From: Temnopleurus reevesii
Lineage: Eukaryota; Echinodermata; Echinoidea; Temnopleuroida; Temnopleuridae
Reading direction: 5' to 3'
NCBI GenBank assembly: GCA_036244855.1
Contig: BQKZ01000334.1
Location: 83,585 to 94,120, forward strand
Length of the DNA stretch: 10,536 bases
Shown: one piece after another, positions 1 through 8,060 of the stretch
Position numbering within the stretch: position 1 is the stretch's first letter
How the letters are laid out: every line of letters begins with the position of its first letter
The notes under the pieces: generated by a model
Seen by the model: only the letters and a program-made list of their open reading frames with translations
The model's database searches: none
What the model was told of the DNA's origin: nothing
Made by a program: the position numbers and the translations under genes

Positions 1-33
1 CAAAATTTCTATATTTTTGGCAAATATGTGGCT

Positions 34-47
34 GTAACCATGGCAAC
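34..47. promoter_or_regulatory. X-box-like motif (RFX-type palindrome), copy 1
   Basis: GTAACCATGGCAAC fits the RFX consensus GTNRCC-(0-3)-RGYAAC as an inverted pair of half-sites. RFX factors bind such sites in animals, classically upstream of ciliary genes. There is no visible promoter nearby, so function is unproven. Confidence 0.5.
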
Positions 48-195
48 CGATATTTATTTCGGTGTAAAAAGTCTTTTATCAGTCTTCTCAATCAAGGACT
101 ATCCTAACTTACATACTGTTACTAGATATCACAAATAAATTTTATATCTTTAATGACCATGATTATTATTGTTAAAATGCAGCTTTTGGAGGGTC

Positions 196-209
196 GTTGC
201 CATGGCAAC
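196..209. promoter_or_regulatory. X-box motif (perfect RFX palindrome), copy 2
   Basis: GTTGCCATGGCAAC is a perfect 14-bp palindrome and matches the textbook RFX1/EF-C site exactly. It lies 162 bp from copy 1. Confidence 0.6.
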
Positions 210-344
210 TGCATTTTTAGAGGCCTTGTGCACCTAGTCGTACGAGTAGTCCACCCTAGCGGCATTCAGTAGCATTCACTGAACAGTTTGATACCAAGTT
301 TGTCCATCTTTCTTGTCATTGCACCTAAACCTCTTTTGCTCCCC

Positions 345-975
345 AGGTATATAGAGAGATGGGGGTGGATGAAAGGAAGGGAAAGAAGAGGAATTGAGGG
401 GTTCGAGAGATGGTGAAAAATGAAAAAGAAATTAAGAAGGATGCTTTAAATAACAAATCATTTATAGTACAGAAGCTATTAGGATAATAAGTAGGAAAGA
501 GAAAAAAACAGAGAGAGAATGAAGAGATACTGTGAAGAGGTGATGAGACAAAAAAATTCAAAATATTAAAAAAAACGATAACCATACACTGGGGGAAAGG
601 AGAAAGAAACTGTAAAAGGTTAAGACAAGAGAATAATGTTATCATAAATAGAGAGATCGAAGTGTCTGAGAGAAACGTTATACAGGAGACGGAAGCGATG
701 GGACAATTTAACCCATTGACTACTGGAACCGCAAATGCAGTCCCTGCAAAAAGTATATGTGTGTACGGGACTTATCAAACCCAGCAGTCGATTGGTTAAG
801 AGAACCAAGACTGAGAACAAGAGAAAACAAAAAGATTGAAGAGATGTATTATTTAAGAACGAGGGGGTGATGGAAAAACAGGAGACTTGAAAAGCTGTCA
901 AGTGAGAAAAGTGGGCGAGCATAAGATATAAAAATAGCAAAATTCAAGTAGTGGGAGAGAAGGTTGCAAGAAAAA
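345..975. other. Strongly purine-biased stretch (plus strand)
   Basis: Long parts of the plus strand are nearly pyrimidine-free. Lines 361-420 and 481-540 each have only about 9 pyrimidines in 60 bases. The bias weakens at 430-480 and 690-800 and returns to about 975. On the IRS gene strand this is a polypyrimidine region. The minus-strand open frames here (for example 325-645 and 620-940) are Phe/Ser/Leu-rich artefacts of this composition. No gene is supported. Confidence 0.75.
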
Positions 976-1418
976 TCATTAAATTAATTAAATCTTGAAG
1001 CAGAGTGGTGCAAAATACTGTTAAATCTAATAGAGGGAAGTATAATAAAATCTGGGAAACCGAAAACTCCTCTTTTACTGGATTAGAAATAGATTCTTTC
1101 ATAGCCTCTGTATCTCGGGAGGGAAAATCATGAAGGGTTGACAGAAAACAGGGCTGCCAACATAATGAAAAATCAGGTTAGACACTATATTAGCAGCCAG
1201 AGTAGTACAACAAAAGATGGAGTAATTATAATAAAATCTGAAACTACCCAAGCAGCTGCAGAAGCTGAAACTAATGCCTTTATTCTTAAAAGATTAAGCT
1301 TTACAAACAGAACTCTGTAATAGTTGAAAAAATGCCTCATATTCTTTTGAAATGAAATGCAAGTTCCCAAAAATCTTTTTCAATACAAAATCATTGCGTA
1401 AATTTCAGTTTTGATACA
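976..1418. other. Gene-free stretch, nothing identified
   Basis: AT-rich DNA. The plus-strand 60-codon frame at 1138-1320 and its minus-strand counterpart at 1185-1370 show no family resemblance and no splice context, and I treat them as chance. No repeat or RNA gene was recognised. Confidence 0.5.
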
Positions 1419-1609
1419 GGTACCTCCTAGTCTGCCAGAACAGACCCTCGGGTTTTGTTGTGCGCATACACAGAGAGTGATACAGGATATGCATTGTGTG
1501 TCTCAATGCTGTATGTGTGTGATGTAGTCACACAATGCATGTACCCTGTATCATGCTCTGCGCACGCACACATTGAAAGTCTAGGGTATGTGCTTGCAAA
1601 CTAGGTACC
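1419..1609. repeat. Long imperfect foldback (inverted repeat)
   Basis: GGTACC marks both ends (1419-1424 and 1604-1609). The strongest arms are 1460-1500 and 1529-1565: GTGCGCA, TGATACAGG and ATGCATTGTGTG on the left are matched in inverted order by CACACAATGCAT, CCTGTATCA and TGCGCAC on the right, around a loop of about 28 nt. The outer parts (1425-1459 and 1566-1603) pair only loosely. No target-site duplication is evident, and the ends do not match a transposon family I know. It may be a small foldback/MITE or a decayed palindrome. CA/TG alternation is high inside the arms. Confidence 0.75.
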
Positions 1610-2244
1610 ACCCTGCCAAATAGAATAATGGAAAGATGTCATGCAATGCTGGCAGCCTTGCAGAAAATATTGAGAAAATCAAAGGATTTTAAAATGATGT
1701 ATGTCAGTACACCTGTATCTGATGAAGTGCAATAAATACACAAAATACATGTACATCAGAACCAGAATTTACTTCTGCATGATTTGACCACAGTTCATCA
1801 CTTTTAAGTGCAGATTGAATCCAACGTCTGCGGATTGTACGAATGCATCCAGCTAAATCATGTCCACTTTTCACCTGACCCGACCTGCTTTTAACACCGA
1901 GCGACGATGAGAGTACGGTAGCAGCGAAACATTAGGTGAAATCTTATCCTATGTACATTACCAATGTGTGCACCTGTAACAGAAGCTCACATGCGAGCGT
2001 ATGCGGCTGATTCCTCAAAAGGGCAAAAAAAGAACGATATAATCTCATAATACCGTAATCTGAACGAAAGCAAATGTACGCACCTGCAAAAGGCGCCTCT
2101 CGGATTCTAAGATTCTCGTCTCTCCCTTTCCTTATTTAATTTTCATCTTTGCATTCTTCATACATGTGTATTTTTTTAAATGTTCATCATAATTATTCTG
2201 TCCTCACTGGCCAATGTCTCTTAATGAGTACATCATTGTGCTTA
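1610..2244. other. Gene-free stretch with a CpG-denser part
   Basis: The first 200 bp are plain AT-rich DNA. From about 1820 to 2110 CpG dinucleotides become frequent (for example CCGAGCGACGATG and GCGAGCGTATGCGG) compared with neighbouring DNA, but no open frame or RNA structure accompanies them. The region could be a relic repeat or an unmethylated regulatory segment. I see no gene. Confidence 0.4.
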
Positions 2245-2253
2245 ATTTTCATT
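2245..2253. repeat. Candidate target-site duplication of the SINE, left copy
   Basis: ATTTTCATT here matches ATTTTCATT at 2588-2596, directly next to the tRNA-like 5' end of the SINE. The match is short and AT-rich in an AT-rich background, so chance is possible. The position on both sides of the element supports a duplication made on insertion. Confidence 0.4.
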
Positions 2254-2587
2254 ATATATCCTTACATTATTAGTAATAATAACAGTGATAATAACACCTT
2301 GGATTTATTTTTAGCACCTTATCATGTCTATGACTGCAAAGCACTTCCAATATCATTAACCCGTCATTGGATGGCAAATTAAAGCCGAGCATCAAAGCAG
2401 CCGTATAGGTGCACACATAATCAGATTATGTGTTGCTGTCGTCTACCAGTCCCAAATCACACCTGGGTAGAGTGCAGCTTTGTGGACAAATTTCTTGCAG
2501 AAGGAAATTAATGCCATGAATGGGATTTGAAGCTACGACCCTCTGGTTGAAAGGCAAGAGTCCAAACCACTACACCATGACATCTCC
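2254..2587 (-). mobile_element. tRNA-derived SINE, apparently near full length
   Basis: On the minus strand the element begins with a tRNA-like head. It has an A-box-like TGGTGTAGTGG (2567-2577) and, about 33 nt later, a B-box-like GCTTCAAATCC (2523-2533; consensus GGTTCGANTCC). The CTTTCAA between them resembles the tRNA-Glu anticodon loop, but its stem no longer pairs. A body follows containing TTCCTTCTGCAAGAAATTT and GCACTCTACCCAGGTG. The 3' part has AAGTGCTTTG and AAGGTGCTAAAAATAAATCC and ends in a degenerate ATT-repeat tail (about 2262-2297). This arrangement, with paired GCGCTTT/GCGCTATATAAAT-like blocks and a trinucleotide tail, is familiar from invertebrate deuterostome SINEs, but I cannot name the family. 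Polymerase III would transcribe an active copy, and mobilisation would need a partner LINE. The decayed boxes suggest an old copy. A 9-bp match ATTTTCATT flanks it at 2245-2253 and 2588-2596 and may be the target-site duplication. Confidence 0.8.
2413..2433. repeat. 21-nt perfect palindrome inside the SINE body
   Basis: ACACATAATC and its exact reverse complement GATTATGTGT surround a single central A. It lies in the body of the SINE and could form a short hairpin in the RNA or single-stranded DNA. Whether it is a family feature or private to this copy cannot be told from one element. Confidence 0.75.
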
Positions 2588-2596
2588 ATTTTCATT
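2588..2596. repeat. Candidate target-site duplication of the SINE, right copy
   Basis: This is the second copy of ATTTTCATT. It abuts the first base of the SINE head (GGAGATG on the minus strand). Confidence 0.4.
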
Positions 2597-3560
2597 CCTT
2601 CAAAATGTCAGAATTTTGAAAATAAATTTACATTGATAAATAAATCAATATATTGTTAAAGTCATAACATTTCATTATTGAATGATAAATGGCTTAATTT
2701 TAAGCCAAATTTAGTGGCATTGGGAGCTCTGAATAAAGTTTGAAAAAATGTTTGATTGTTATTCTAGGGGATTTACCCTTTTTCTGGAAGCAAGGCGGTT
2801 CATCCATCATTCCATGCAGGAATGCTAATGGAAGTTGTGTTGAATAACAAACGCTCCTCAAGAATACAAAAAAAAACTTCCCAGACATACAAGGTTGTAG
2901 ATGTAAGGAAATCTGTTTCAATTAAAATCTGACTTCTTATTTTTTAGAATAGCACCTCCAAAGTGTCCTTGAACCTGAATTCCTTTCTTCACATATATTT
3001 GTTCTATTTATAACAAAAAATAACAATAATAACCCTAGTGCATTTGTAATGTAAAATCAGTGACGTTGGCATCATTTTAAATTGAATTTTCTTCTACTAA
3101 AAGCATAACTTTTTTATTTGTTCTGTGCCCTCCCATTTGTTTTAAATAGGACATGTTAAAGTTCCATTCTATCAGGCCCAGGGATACCAACCACAAATTG
3201 CATCATTTCTTTATTACATTGGGGAAATCATTTCTCCTGGTTATTTTCCAGGAAAATCACATCGCAATGCGTTATGCATTCTAGCATGATTGCTCCACAA
3301 AAAAAATGTTTTGTTTAACAACTTTTTCACATGGATCTGTGCAGGTAAGTGTTGAAAATGTTTCTCCAATGTTTAAAACTGCAAATCAAATGTAAAAGTT
3401 AAAAGTATCCCCGTTCATTGGGATAAGGGGTATCGTAACTGAATTGTCATTGTAAATTATTATTAAGAACACAAAAATACCCATGTTTGTCCATCTGTTG
3501 GTCTGAAAATGTTAGTTTCAATGGAAAATGATGTAAATATATAGCATGCAGTACAATACA
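2597..3560. other. Gene-free AT-rich stretch
   Basis: No coding, RNA or repeat feature was recognised. A consensus donor CAG/GTAAGT occurs on the plus strand at 3342-3350 after an acceptor-like TTTTCCAG near 3250, but the sequence between has stops in all three frames. The minus-strand frame at 2700-2921 has no family resemblance. Confidence 0.5.
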
Positions 3561-3578
3561 GGTGCACCATCGTGCACC
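3561..3578. repeat. Small perfect hairpin GGTGCAC/GTGCACC
   Basis: GGTGCAC and GTGCACC are exact inverted 7-mers separated by CATC. GTGCAC-containing words recur in the window (225-234, inside the MITE, and 9449-9454), but no shared longer unit was found. Confidence 0.6.
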
Positions 3579-3870
3579 AATTTAAGCATTTGTTCTGGTA
3601 AATGAGAGTATCAACAGACAATTAATTTTTTTCATGGAGACAGATGTGATGGTATTCAATATGTAAATATAGACTTTAAGTATCCCCCTAGGAAGTGGAA
3701 GAGGATCGAAAAAAAATATGATTTGTTGGCGAAAGTGGACAGAATTTTTTTAAGGGAATAACATTTGCATGTCTTTAGGCTCAGCCTTTGGTTCTGCCGT
3801 TTTAAGCTAAAATGACTATTTTTGCTTTTTAAAACTCGAAACTTTTTATCTTTTTTAGTGAAACATTTAT

Positions 3871-3877
3871 TCCTACC
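3871..3877 (-). other. 5' splice site (donor) of the IRS PH exon
   Basis: On the minus strand the sequence reads CCAGCTTTCG then GTAGGAATAA. The GT at 3876-3875 is the best donor near the point where IRS similarity stops. It leaves the exon in phase 1. The reading frame stays open past it (GRNKCFTKKDKKF...) but turns into low-complexity Lys/Phe/Ser sequence typical of AT-rich intron. The donor GTAGGA is acceptable but not ideal (GTAAGT), so a slightly different 3' end is possible. Confidence 0.7.
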
Positions 3878-4180
3878 GAAAGCTGGGATGGGTTTGCCGT
3901 CTCCTCCCGCTCTCTGCTGCTCCAGCAAGGCCCTCAACCAATCCTGCTGCGACTCCTCGTCTTCCGCAACCAGCGAGAAGCAGTCGTCCCTCGTGTAGAG
4001 GGCGATAGCATGTTTATGTTTCGCATCGGATTTCTTGTTGATGTTGAAGCACGCCGAGATGGGGACAGTCCTCTTCGCCTCGCCACCAAGTCGAAACTTC
4101 TTCTCATTGTCGTAGTACTCGAGTCGCGGCGGACCCGCTTTGCTCTCGGAGCGGAGCACAAAGTACTTCTTCCGCATAGT
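3877..4180 (-). CDS. IRS: Internal exon of an insulin receptor substrate (IRS/chico family) encoding most of the PH domain
   Basis: This 304-nt exon encodes 101 residues plus one base, so it enters in phase 0 and leaves in phase 1. The peptide starts TMRKKYFVLR and ends GKPIPAF. It carries the IRS-type PH core in order: KKYFVLR (about residues 4-10), the strand RLEYYDNEKKF (19-29), FNINKKSDAKHKHAIALYTRD (about 45-65), and the C-terminal amphipathic helix with the conserved PH tryptophan in QDWLRALLEQQ (79-89). From memory of the family, vertebrate IRS1/IRS2 have nearly the same LEYYENEKKW and FNIN...ALYTRD segments, which other PH families lack. IRS proteins are membrane-recruited adaptors: the PH domain binds phosphoinositides, a following PTB domain binds the activated insulin/IGF receptor, and tyrosines in the tail recruit PI3-kinase. 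Only the PH part is visible here. The first PH strand (normally a GYLRK-like segment) must lie on an upstream exon, since the coding match begins exactly at the acceptor. The exon is clearly richer in GC and CpG than the flanking DNA. Nothing in it looks broken. Confidence 0.93.
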
Positions 4181-4212
4181 CTGCAGAGGGGGGAAAATGG
4201 AGTAAAAAAAAA
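4181..4212 (-). other. 3' splice site (acceptor) of the IRS PH exon
   Basis: Read on the minus strand, a run of ten T residues leads through a C/T-rich tract into CCCCCCTCTGCAG, and the exon begins ACTATGCGG. This is a strong polypyrimidine tract plus CAG acceptor. The protein similarity starts immediately after the AG, and the in-frame translation upstream (FFYSIFPPLQ) has no family resemblance. Possible branch-point sequences lie just upstream (for example CTCAT at 4224-4228), but that choice is inference. Confidence 0.85.
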
Positions 4213-4467
4213 CGATGTTATTGTATGAGGTACTGTACTTGGAAAGAACCTGGATGGAAAATGAAATATTGTAGAAAATGTAATTACGATGACAACGACC
4301 CAATAAAAACTATGATCAAATTCAATAGAGCGTGATTTGGAAAACACGCACTGGCTTGCGCTGCAGGCTTGTATCACAGCAATTTAGAAAGACATCGGGA
4401 AAAGAATTGAGCGGATAACTGTCAGGGTCACTGTGAGCAGAAGGGACTATAAAGGATTTGGACAAAA

Positions 4468-4486
4468 GTAAACAAAAAAGTAAACA
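4468..4486 (+). promoter_or_regulatory. Two GTAAACA forkhead/DAF-16-type motifs in tandem
   Basis: GTAAACA occurs at 4468-4474 and again at 4480-4486 within a repeated 12-mer. The motif equals the DAF-16/FoxO binding element, and the pair lies about 290 bp upstream of the IRS PH exon on the gene strand. FoxO acts downstream of IRS in insulin signalling and feeds back on pathway genes in several animals. In sequence this AT-rich, a few copies are expected by chance (a third lies at 5287-5293), so confidence in function is low. Confidence 0.25.
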
Positions 4487-5010
4487 AAAAGTTTTTTGTA
4501 AAAGGCCACAGATATTGAAATGTAAAATGTCTTGAAATATACTGTTGAGTGATCCAAGGTTTGGATGATTCAGTTAAAAATATTGTAAACTCTGCCTGAT
4601 TCCAAACTTCGAAAAAATAATTTGTCAAATTAATTTCTTTGAATAAATGATGCAAAATATAGGCACATTTATAATGTAATGTATTTGTAAAAGTACTTCA
4701 TATGATTTTTGAAGGTCAAAAAGTGCAAGTAAAAAATGTTTAGTTACCTGTTAATCACTTCATTTATAAAGCTAAGAATTATGGGGTCACAATGGCATCA
4801 CTGGGTCATTTTGATTGTTCTGAACTTTTTATAGTGGTGGCACCAACAAAATGCACTCAAGCTAACTGCCTAATGGTAATAGATTCTGAGACTTTGTTCG
4901 CTCCCTCTATCTCAAATGTCTCCAATACATCAGGACTATTGCATTTTGTTATTCCATCAGCCTACACAGATGTCATAATGGATTAGACATGATATTTGTC
5001 GAAAAATATA
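4487..5010. other. Gene-free AT-rich stretch
   Basis: A plus-strand frame at 4792-4986 (64 codons, beginning MASLGHFDCSELF) is open but matches nothing I know and has no other support. A donor-like AACAG/GTAACT occurs on the minus strand near 4745 without a coding exon upstream. Otherwise nothing was seen. Confidence 0.45.
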
Positions 5011-5023
5011 CTCTGTCTCTCTC

Positions 5024-5060
<37 letters not shown>
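5011..5060. repeat. CT dinucleotide microsatellite
   Basis: This is a 50-bp (CT)n run with two interruptions, a G at 5015 and an A at 5029, ending in 15 uninterrupted CT units. On the IRS gene strand it reads as (AG)n, so it is not a polypyrimidine tract for that transcript. Length variation between individuals is expected. Confidence 0.97.
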
Positions 5061-5061
<1 letters not shown>

Positions 5062-6375
5062 AGGAGTACAGAGTGAAAGTGAAAGTGAATTCGGGATATT
5101 TTCCCCTTTTTCAAGTACATTGTACACGGACACTAAGCAAATATTTTGAACTACACAACTGATACAATTCAAACATTGCCCTGTACTTTTTCATTTAAAT
5201 GTGTTTGTTATTGCTGTCTTATATAAAAATAGCTATGCAAAGGATGCATGTGCAGTATGTGAATCGTTTTGCAAAGTATTCACAATGTAAACACAAAAGA
5301 TAGTGTGCAAATATTTTGAATCACATGATTGTACATTTATAATGAACAATTGTAATAAAGCAAGCTGTTATGTCTTTCATACATGTATGTACATTGATCA
5401 GCATTGCATTACTTGACAAACTTTCGGTAAGAAAAATGTGGATATATAACCAGTTGTATCTGCACTATGAGTACTGTAGAAAGGAAAATGAACTCAGACA
5501 AAATAATGTCATTATCAAAAGAACTTTACGAACACAAAAAGAAAGAAGCTTACCTAATTATTCACAAAACAGGTGCAACACCGGTTTTATATTTCTCTGC
5601 AGAATAAGAGTGAAGGAAATAACTTTCATGTTCATCTAGCAAAAAAGAATACTTAAATGGAAGTAGTTCAACTTGTCCAAGTCCTTTGTCCCTTCTGCTT
5701 TATTTTTAGTACAAATTTCAAATTCAAAATAAGACTTAGATAGGAGTTAAAAGCCCTAAAATGACTTCTCATATTCTATTTCAGACAGCTATACCAAAAA
5801 TGACTTTTCCATTTGCATTTCTCATATTTTTCTTCAATCTTACTTTGAATTTTTGTTTTAATTTGAATTAGAAACAAAAAAATACAGGTTCAGGTCGAGG
5901 TATTTTCCGAGGGTCGGTCAGTTGAGGGCATCCGAACAATTCTGTTTTTGCCTATTTGGACAAGACACTTATTGATGTGGAATTGCCTCCATGCAGATAT
6001 TGCAAAGTTGTTGTTTTGTAATCGCCGCGTGTATGAACTCTTTGGCTCAGTATGATATGACGTATTGTTGACAGGTCAGATAGCTCATTATAGATTTGTT
6101 ATTGCAAGTTTCATTTCCTCGAGGGTAATTATTCTTGCTTCATTTCTCTCTATAGAGTATCTCGCCCTGAAGAACTATTCTTCCTGCAATTGCTAATTAC
6201 TGCGTCTTGAAAAAAAAATCAATCTAATGCAGAAGAAAGCTTTGCAAATTTATATTTTTGTTTCTATTTTGTTTCTTTTGTTTCTGTCTTTTTATAATTG
6301 CAAGAATGAATGTGCAGACAGGAATATTTCTCAAGTACCTTATGTCTAATGATTACCAATTCTTTATGAAATGCA
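5061..6375. other. Gene-free AT-rich stretch
   Basis: The only repeat noted is GCAAATATTTTGAA at 5137-5150 and again at 5307-5320, 170 bp apart. A minus-strand acceptor (TTCTGCAG) and donor (GTAAGC) bracket about 43 nt near 5555-5600, but that piece has stops in all frames. It could at most be an untranslated exon. Nothing else was recognised. Confidence 0.45.
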
Positions 6376-6393
6376 TGTTTGTCTAGACAAACA
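6376..6393. promoter_or_regulatory. 18-bp perfect palindrome containing a Smad box between forkhead-like half-sites
   Basis: TGTTTGTCTAGACAAACA is an exact palindrome. Its centre GTCTAGAC is the palindromic Smad-binding element, and each flank TGTTTGTC resembles a weak forkhead site (TGTTTRY). It lies in the presumed upstream intron of IRS. The palindrome is a direct observation. A regulatory role is inference. Confidence 0.45.
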
Positions 6394-7020
6394 GTTAATT
6401 AAGTATTCTCAAACCCTAACAAAATTTTTTAAAACTCCTGTCAAAGCTCTCCAAATCCACTTGCCCTCTTGCCTGGGCAACCTTAAAAAGCTGCGCGAGC
6501 AGCATTTTTCAAAGTCGCTTGCACAAATGGGCAAATGACCATTTCCAAAGAATATTGGCAGATCAAGACTTTGCCAAAAATGTTTTTCATTTATTTGACA
6601 TTTCTTATTCCATTCTTCCGAATGATTCTTCAACCTGATTTGTATTCTATGCCTGAATAAATAACATAATATCAAGGAATTATTATTAGGTATAATCCAT
6701 GATGAATCTCAGGGTAAAAAAACAGAGGATCTACACGAATCATCTCTCACAATGTTTCGTCTCTCACACTTAAAAATGAGTGAAGGCTACATGTACAAGT
6801 GCAAATGAGATATTATGATGATAATTGATGTTTGGTCTACTTGTACGGTGTACACTTCACTCTCAGTCTACAGTACATGACAGTTGTTACTAATTTTTTA
6901 ATAGAGGGAATACAGGGAAATGGGAATCACACCAAAGGTTACTTGAGGGCATTTTCTGGGTGAAGGCCAAGGGGTCATGAATCAGAGATCACGGGTCACA
7001 TTGCTGGGAATGAGAAGTTT
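6394..7020. other. Gene-free stretch
   Basis: A minus-strand frame of 88 codons (6409-6675) contains no domain I recognise. Its middle (6470-6560, with CTGCGCGAGCAGC and GGGCAAATGACC) is slightly GC-richer and could be a fragment of an old interspersed repeat. Half-site words such as GGGTCA near 6971-6998 were seen but not in a recognised arrangement. Confidence 0.4.
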
Positions 7021-7129
7021 GTAGATGGAACACACTCGGGAGGCCTTGAGCTTGCATTGTGGTGGGTCCTTCCACTTCAAGCTAGTCTACAGAAACAGAC
7101 TCAGTCACAGCAGTCACTATGGTCATACT

Positions 7130-7300
7130 CCTGAGCGGTGTTTCGCCAAGTCGTTATGCACGACTTTAAAGAAATACTGGATAACGTTAACAAATCTAAC
7201 AACATTACATCATCTTTGATGCGCTATGACGTCGGTAGTCTTCATTCGCAAGAGTGTAATCGTATGACCAGAATCCAGGACGTTTCTACCGAAGGTTTAT
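7130..7300. other. CpG-dense unique segment of unknown nature
   Basis: About a dozen CpG dinucleotides occur in 170 bp (GAGCGG, TTCGCC, GTCG, CACG, TGCGC, GACGTCGG, TTCGC, ATCG, GACG, ACCG), far above the surrounding DNA. Two overlapping plus-strand frames cross it (7025-7219 and 7138-7404, 64 and 88 codons), ending at ordinary stops with no family resemblance. It could be an unrecognised exon, a fragment of a mobile element or a regulatory segment. I assign no function. Confidence 0.35.
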
Positions 7301-7489
7301 TACTAAAAAATCAAGGGTGCAAAGCAGAAGGCCAGTGGCCAAAAAAAAAAAACCCTGAAGCAGAGCCAAGCACCTATGAAACGTTAGTTCAAGTACACAT
7401 GTGACATTTTTTTAAACAATATTCAGCTGATAACATTTTATGGGCAAAAATACAGTAGAACCTGTAATACAGTGTGGATGTGTGTCAGT

Positions 7490-8060
7490 GGGCGATATGC
7501 AAAAAGAAAGATTTTTTTTTCATTGAGAACAAAATAAAATTCTACAAATAATACATAGAGAAAATGGGTAGGCCTACGCACTAGGTCATGTGGGTGCTCT
7601 GTCTTGTAGGGAAAACCCAAGATTCAAAATTTAGATTTCGTTTTTAATGACAAAAAAAAGATATTGGCCAAACGGGCACTCAGTCATTGCTCTGCTTTTA
7701 GGAAAACCGAAGATCCACAATTATCAATCCATCCCAAACTCACAAATGGGCAGATTTTTTCAATGATATCAAAACATAAATTCCCCAAATAATACAAAAA
7801 GATATCAGCCATATGGGTACTCCCATTTACGAGAACTCGGTCATGTGGGCGCTTTGCCTTGTATGGAAAACTCAAGATTCATAATGGTCAATCCATCCCA
7901 AATTCAGAGCGGACAGATTTTTCAATAACAACAAAAAAAAAATTCTACAAAAAAGATATCGGCAATATGGGTGCTCGCATTTACGGGCACTCGGTCATAT
8001 GGGCGCTCTGCCTTGTGGGAAATCGAAGATCCACGATGATCAATCCATTCCACAAAGGAA
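7490..8060. repeat. Degenerate tandem repeat, about 155-bp unit, four copies
   Basis: A core reading GGTCATGTGGGCGCTCTGCC, then CTTGT, GGAAAA, AAGATTCA and CAATCCATCCCA recurs. The GGTCAT position is at 7584, 7681 (as AGTCAT), 7839 and 7993, giving spacings of 98, 157 and 154 bp. The first interval has lost roughly 56 bp. Units are joined by GGGCAGATTTTTTCAAT-like and GATATCGGC-like segments (7660, 7801 and 7955 for the latter). Minus-strand peptides from neighbouring copies look alike (for example KAERPYDRV and KAKRPHDRV), but the spacings are not all multiples of three, so the repeat is preserved at the DNA level and not as one protein. I do not recognise the family. Confidence 0.85.

Larger units (their letters stand above)
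1..3870 (-). other. Downstream intron of the IRS gene (partial, inferred)
   Basis: This stretch follows the PH exon's donor on the gene strand. IRS proteins continue with a PTB domain after a short linker, but I could not find a PTB-like peptide on the minus strand here. The longest frames in 325-940 are low-complexity Phe/Ser/Leu products of a polypurine tract and are not exons. The intron therefore probably extends past the left end of the window. Confidence 0.45.

Noticed and set aside
325..940. Two minus-strand frames of 106 codons each, rich in Phe, Ser and Leu
   Set aside because: They are the complement of a polypurine tract, low in complexity, overlap each other in different frames and resemble no family.
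2149..2382. Plus-strand frame of 77 codons
   Set aside because: It overlaps the ATT tail and 3' body of the SINE on the opposite strand and has no family resemblance.
2503..2587. A functional tRNA gene
   Set aside because: The A and B boxes are recognisable but degenerate, the anticodon stem does not pair, and a SINE body and tail follow. It is a SINE head and not a working tRNA gene.
3250..3350. Plus-strand exon between TTTTCCAG and CAG/GTAAGT
   Set aside because: The splice-like signals are good, but all three frames contain stops in between and there is no protein similarity. A non-coding exon is not excluded, but nothing supports it.
4010..4228. Plus-strand frame of 72 codons across the PH exon
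   Set aside because: It is the antisense shadow of the IRS exon.
3934..4377. Minus-strand frame of 147 codons overlapping the PH exon
   Set aside because: It is a frame-shifted shadow of the IRS exon, Arg/Ser-rich because of the exon's GC content. The correct frame gives a clear PH domain.
5555..5600. Minus-strand 43-nt mini-exon between TTCTGCAG and GTAAGC
   Set aside because: Stops occur in every frame and there is no PH-like peptide, so it cannot be the missing coding exon of IRS.
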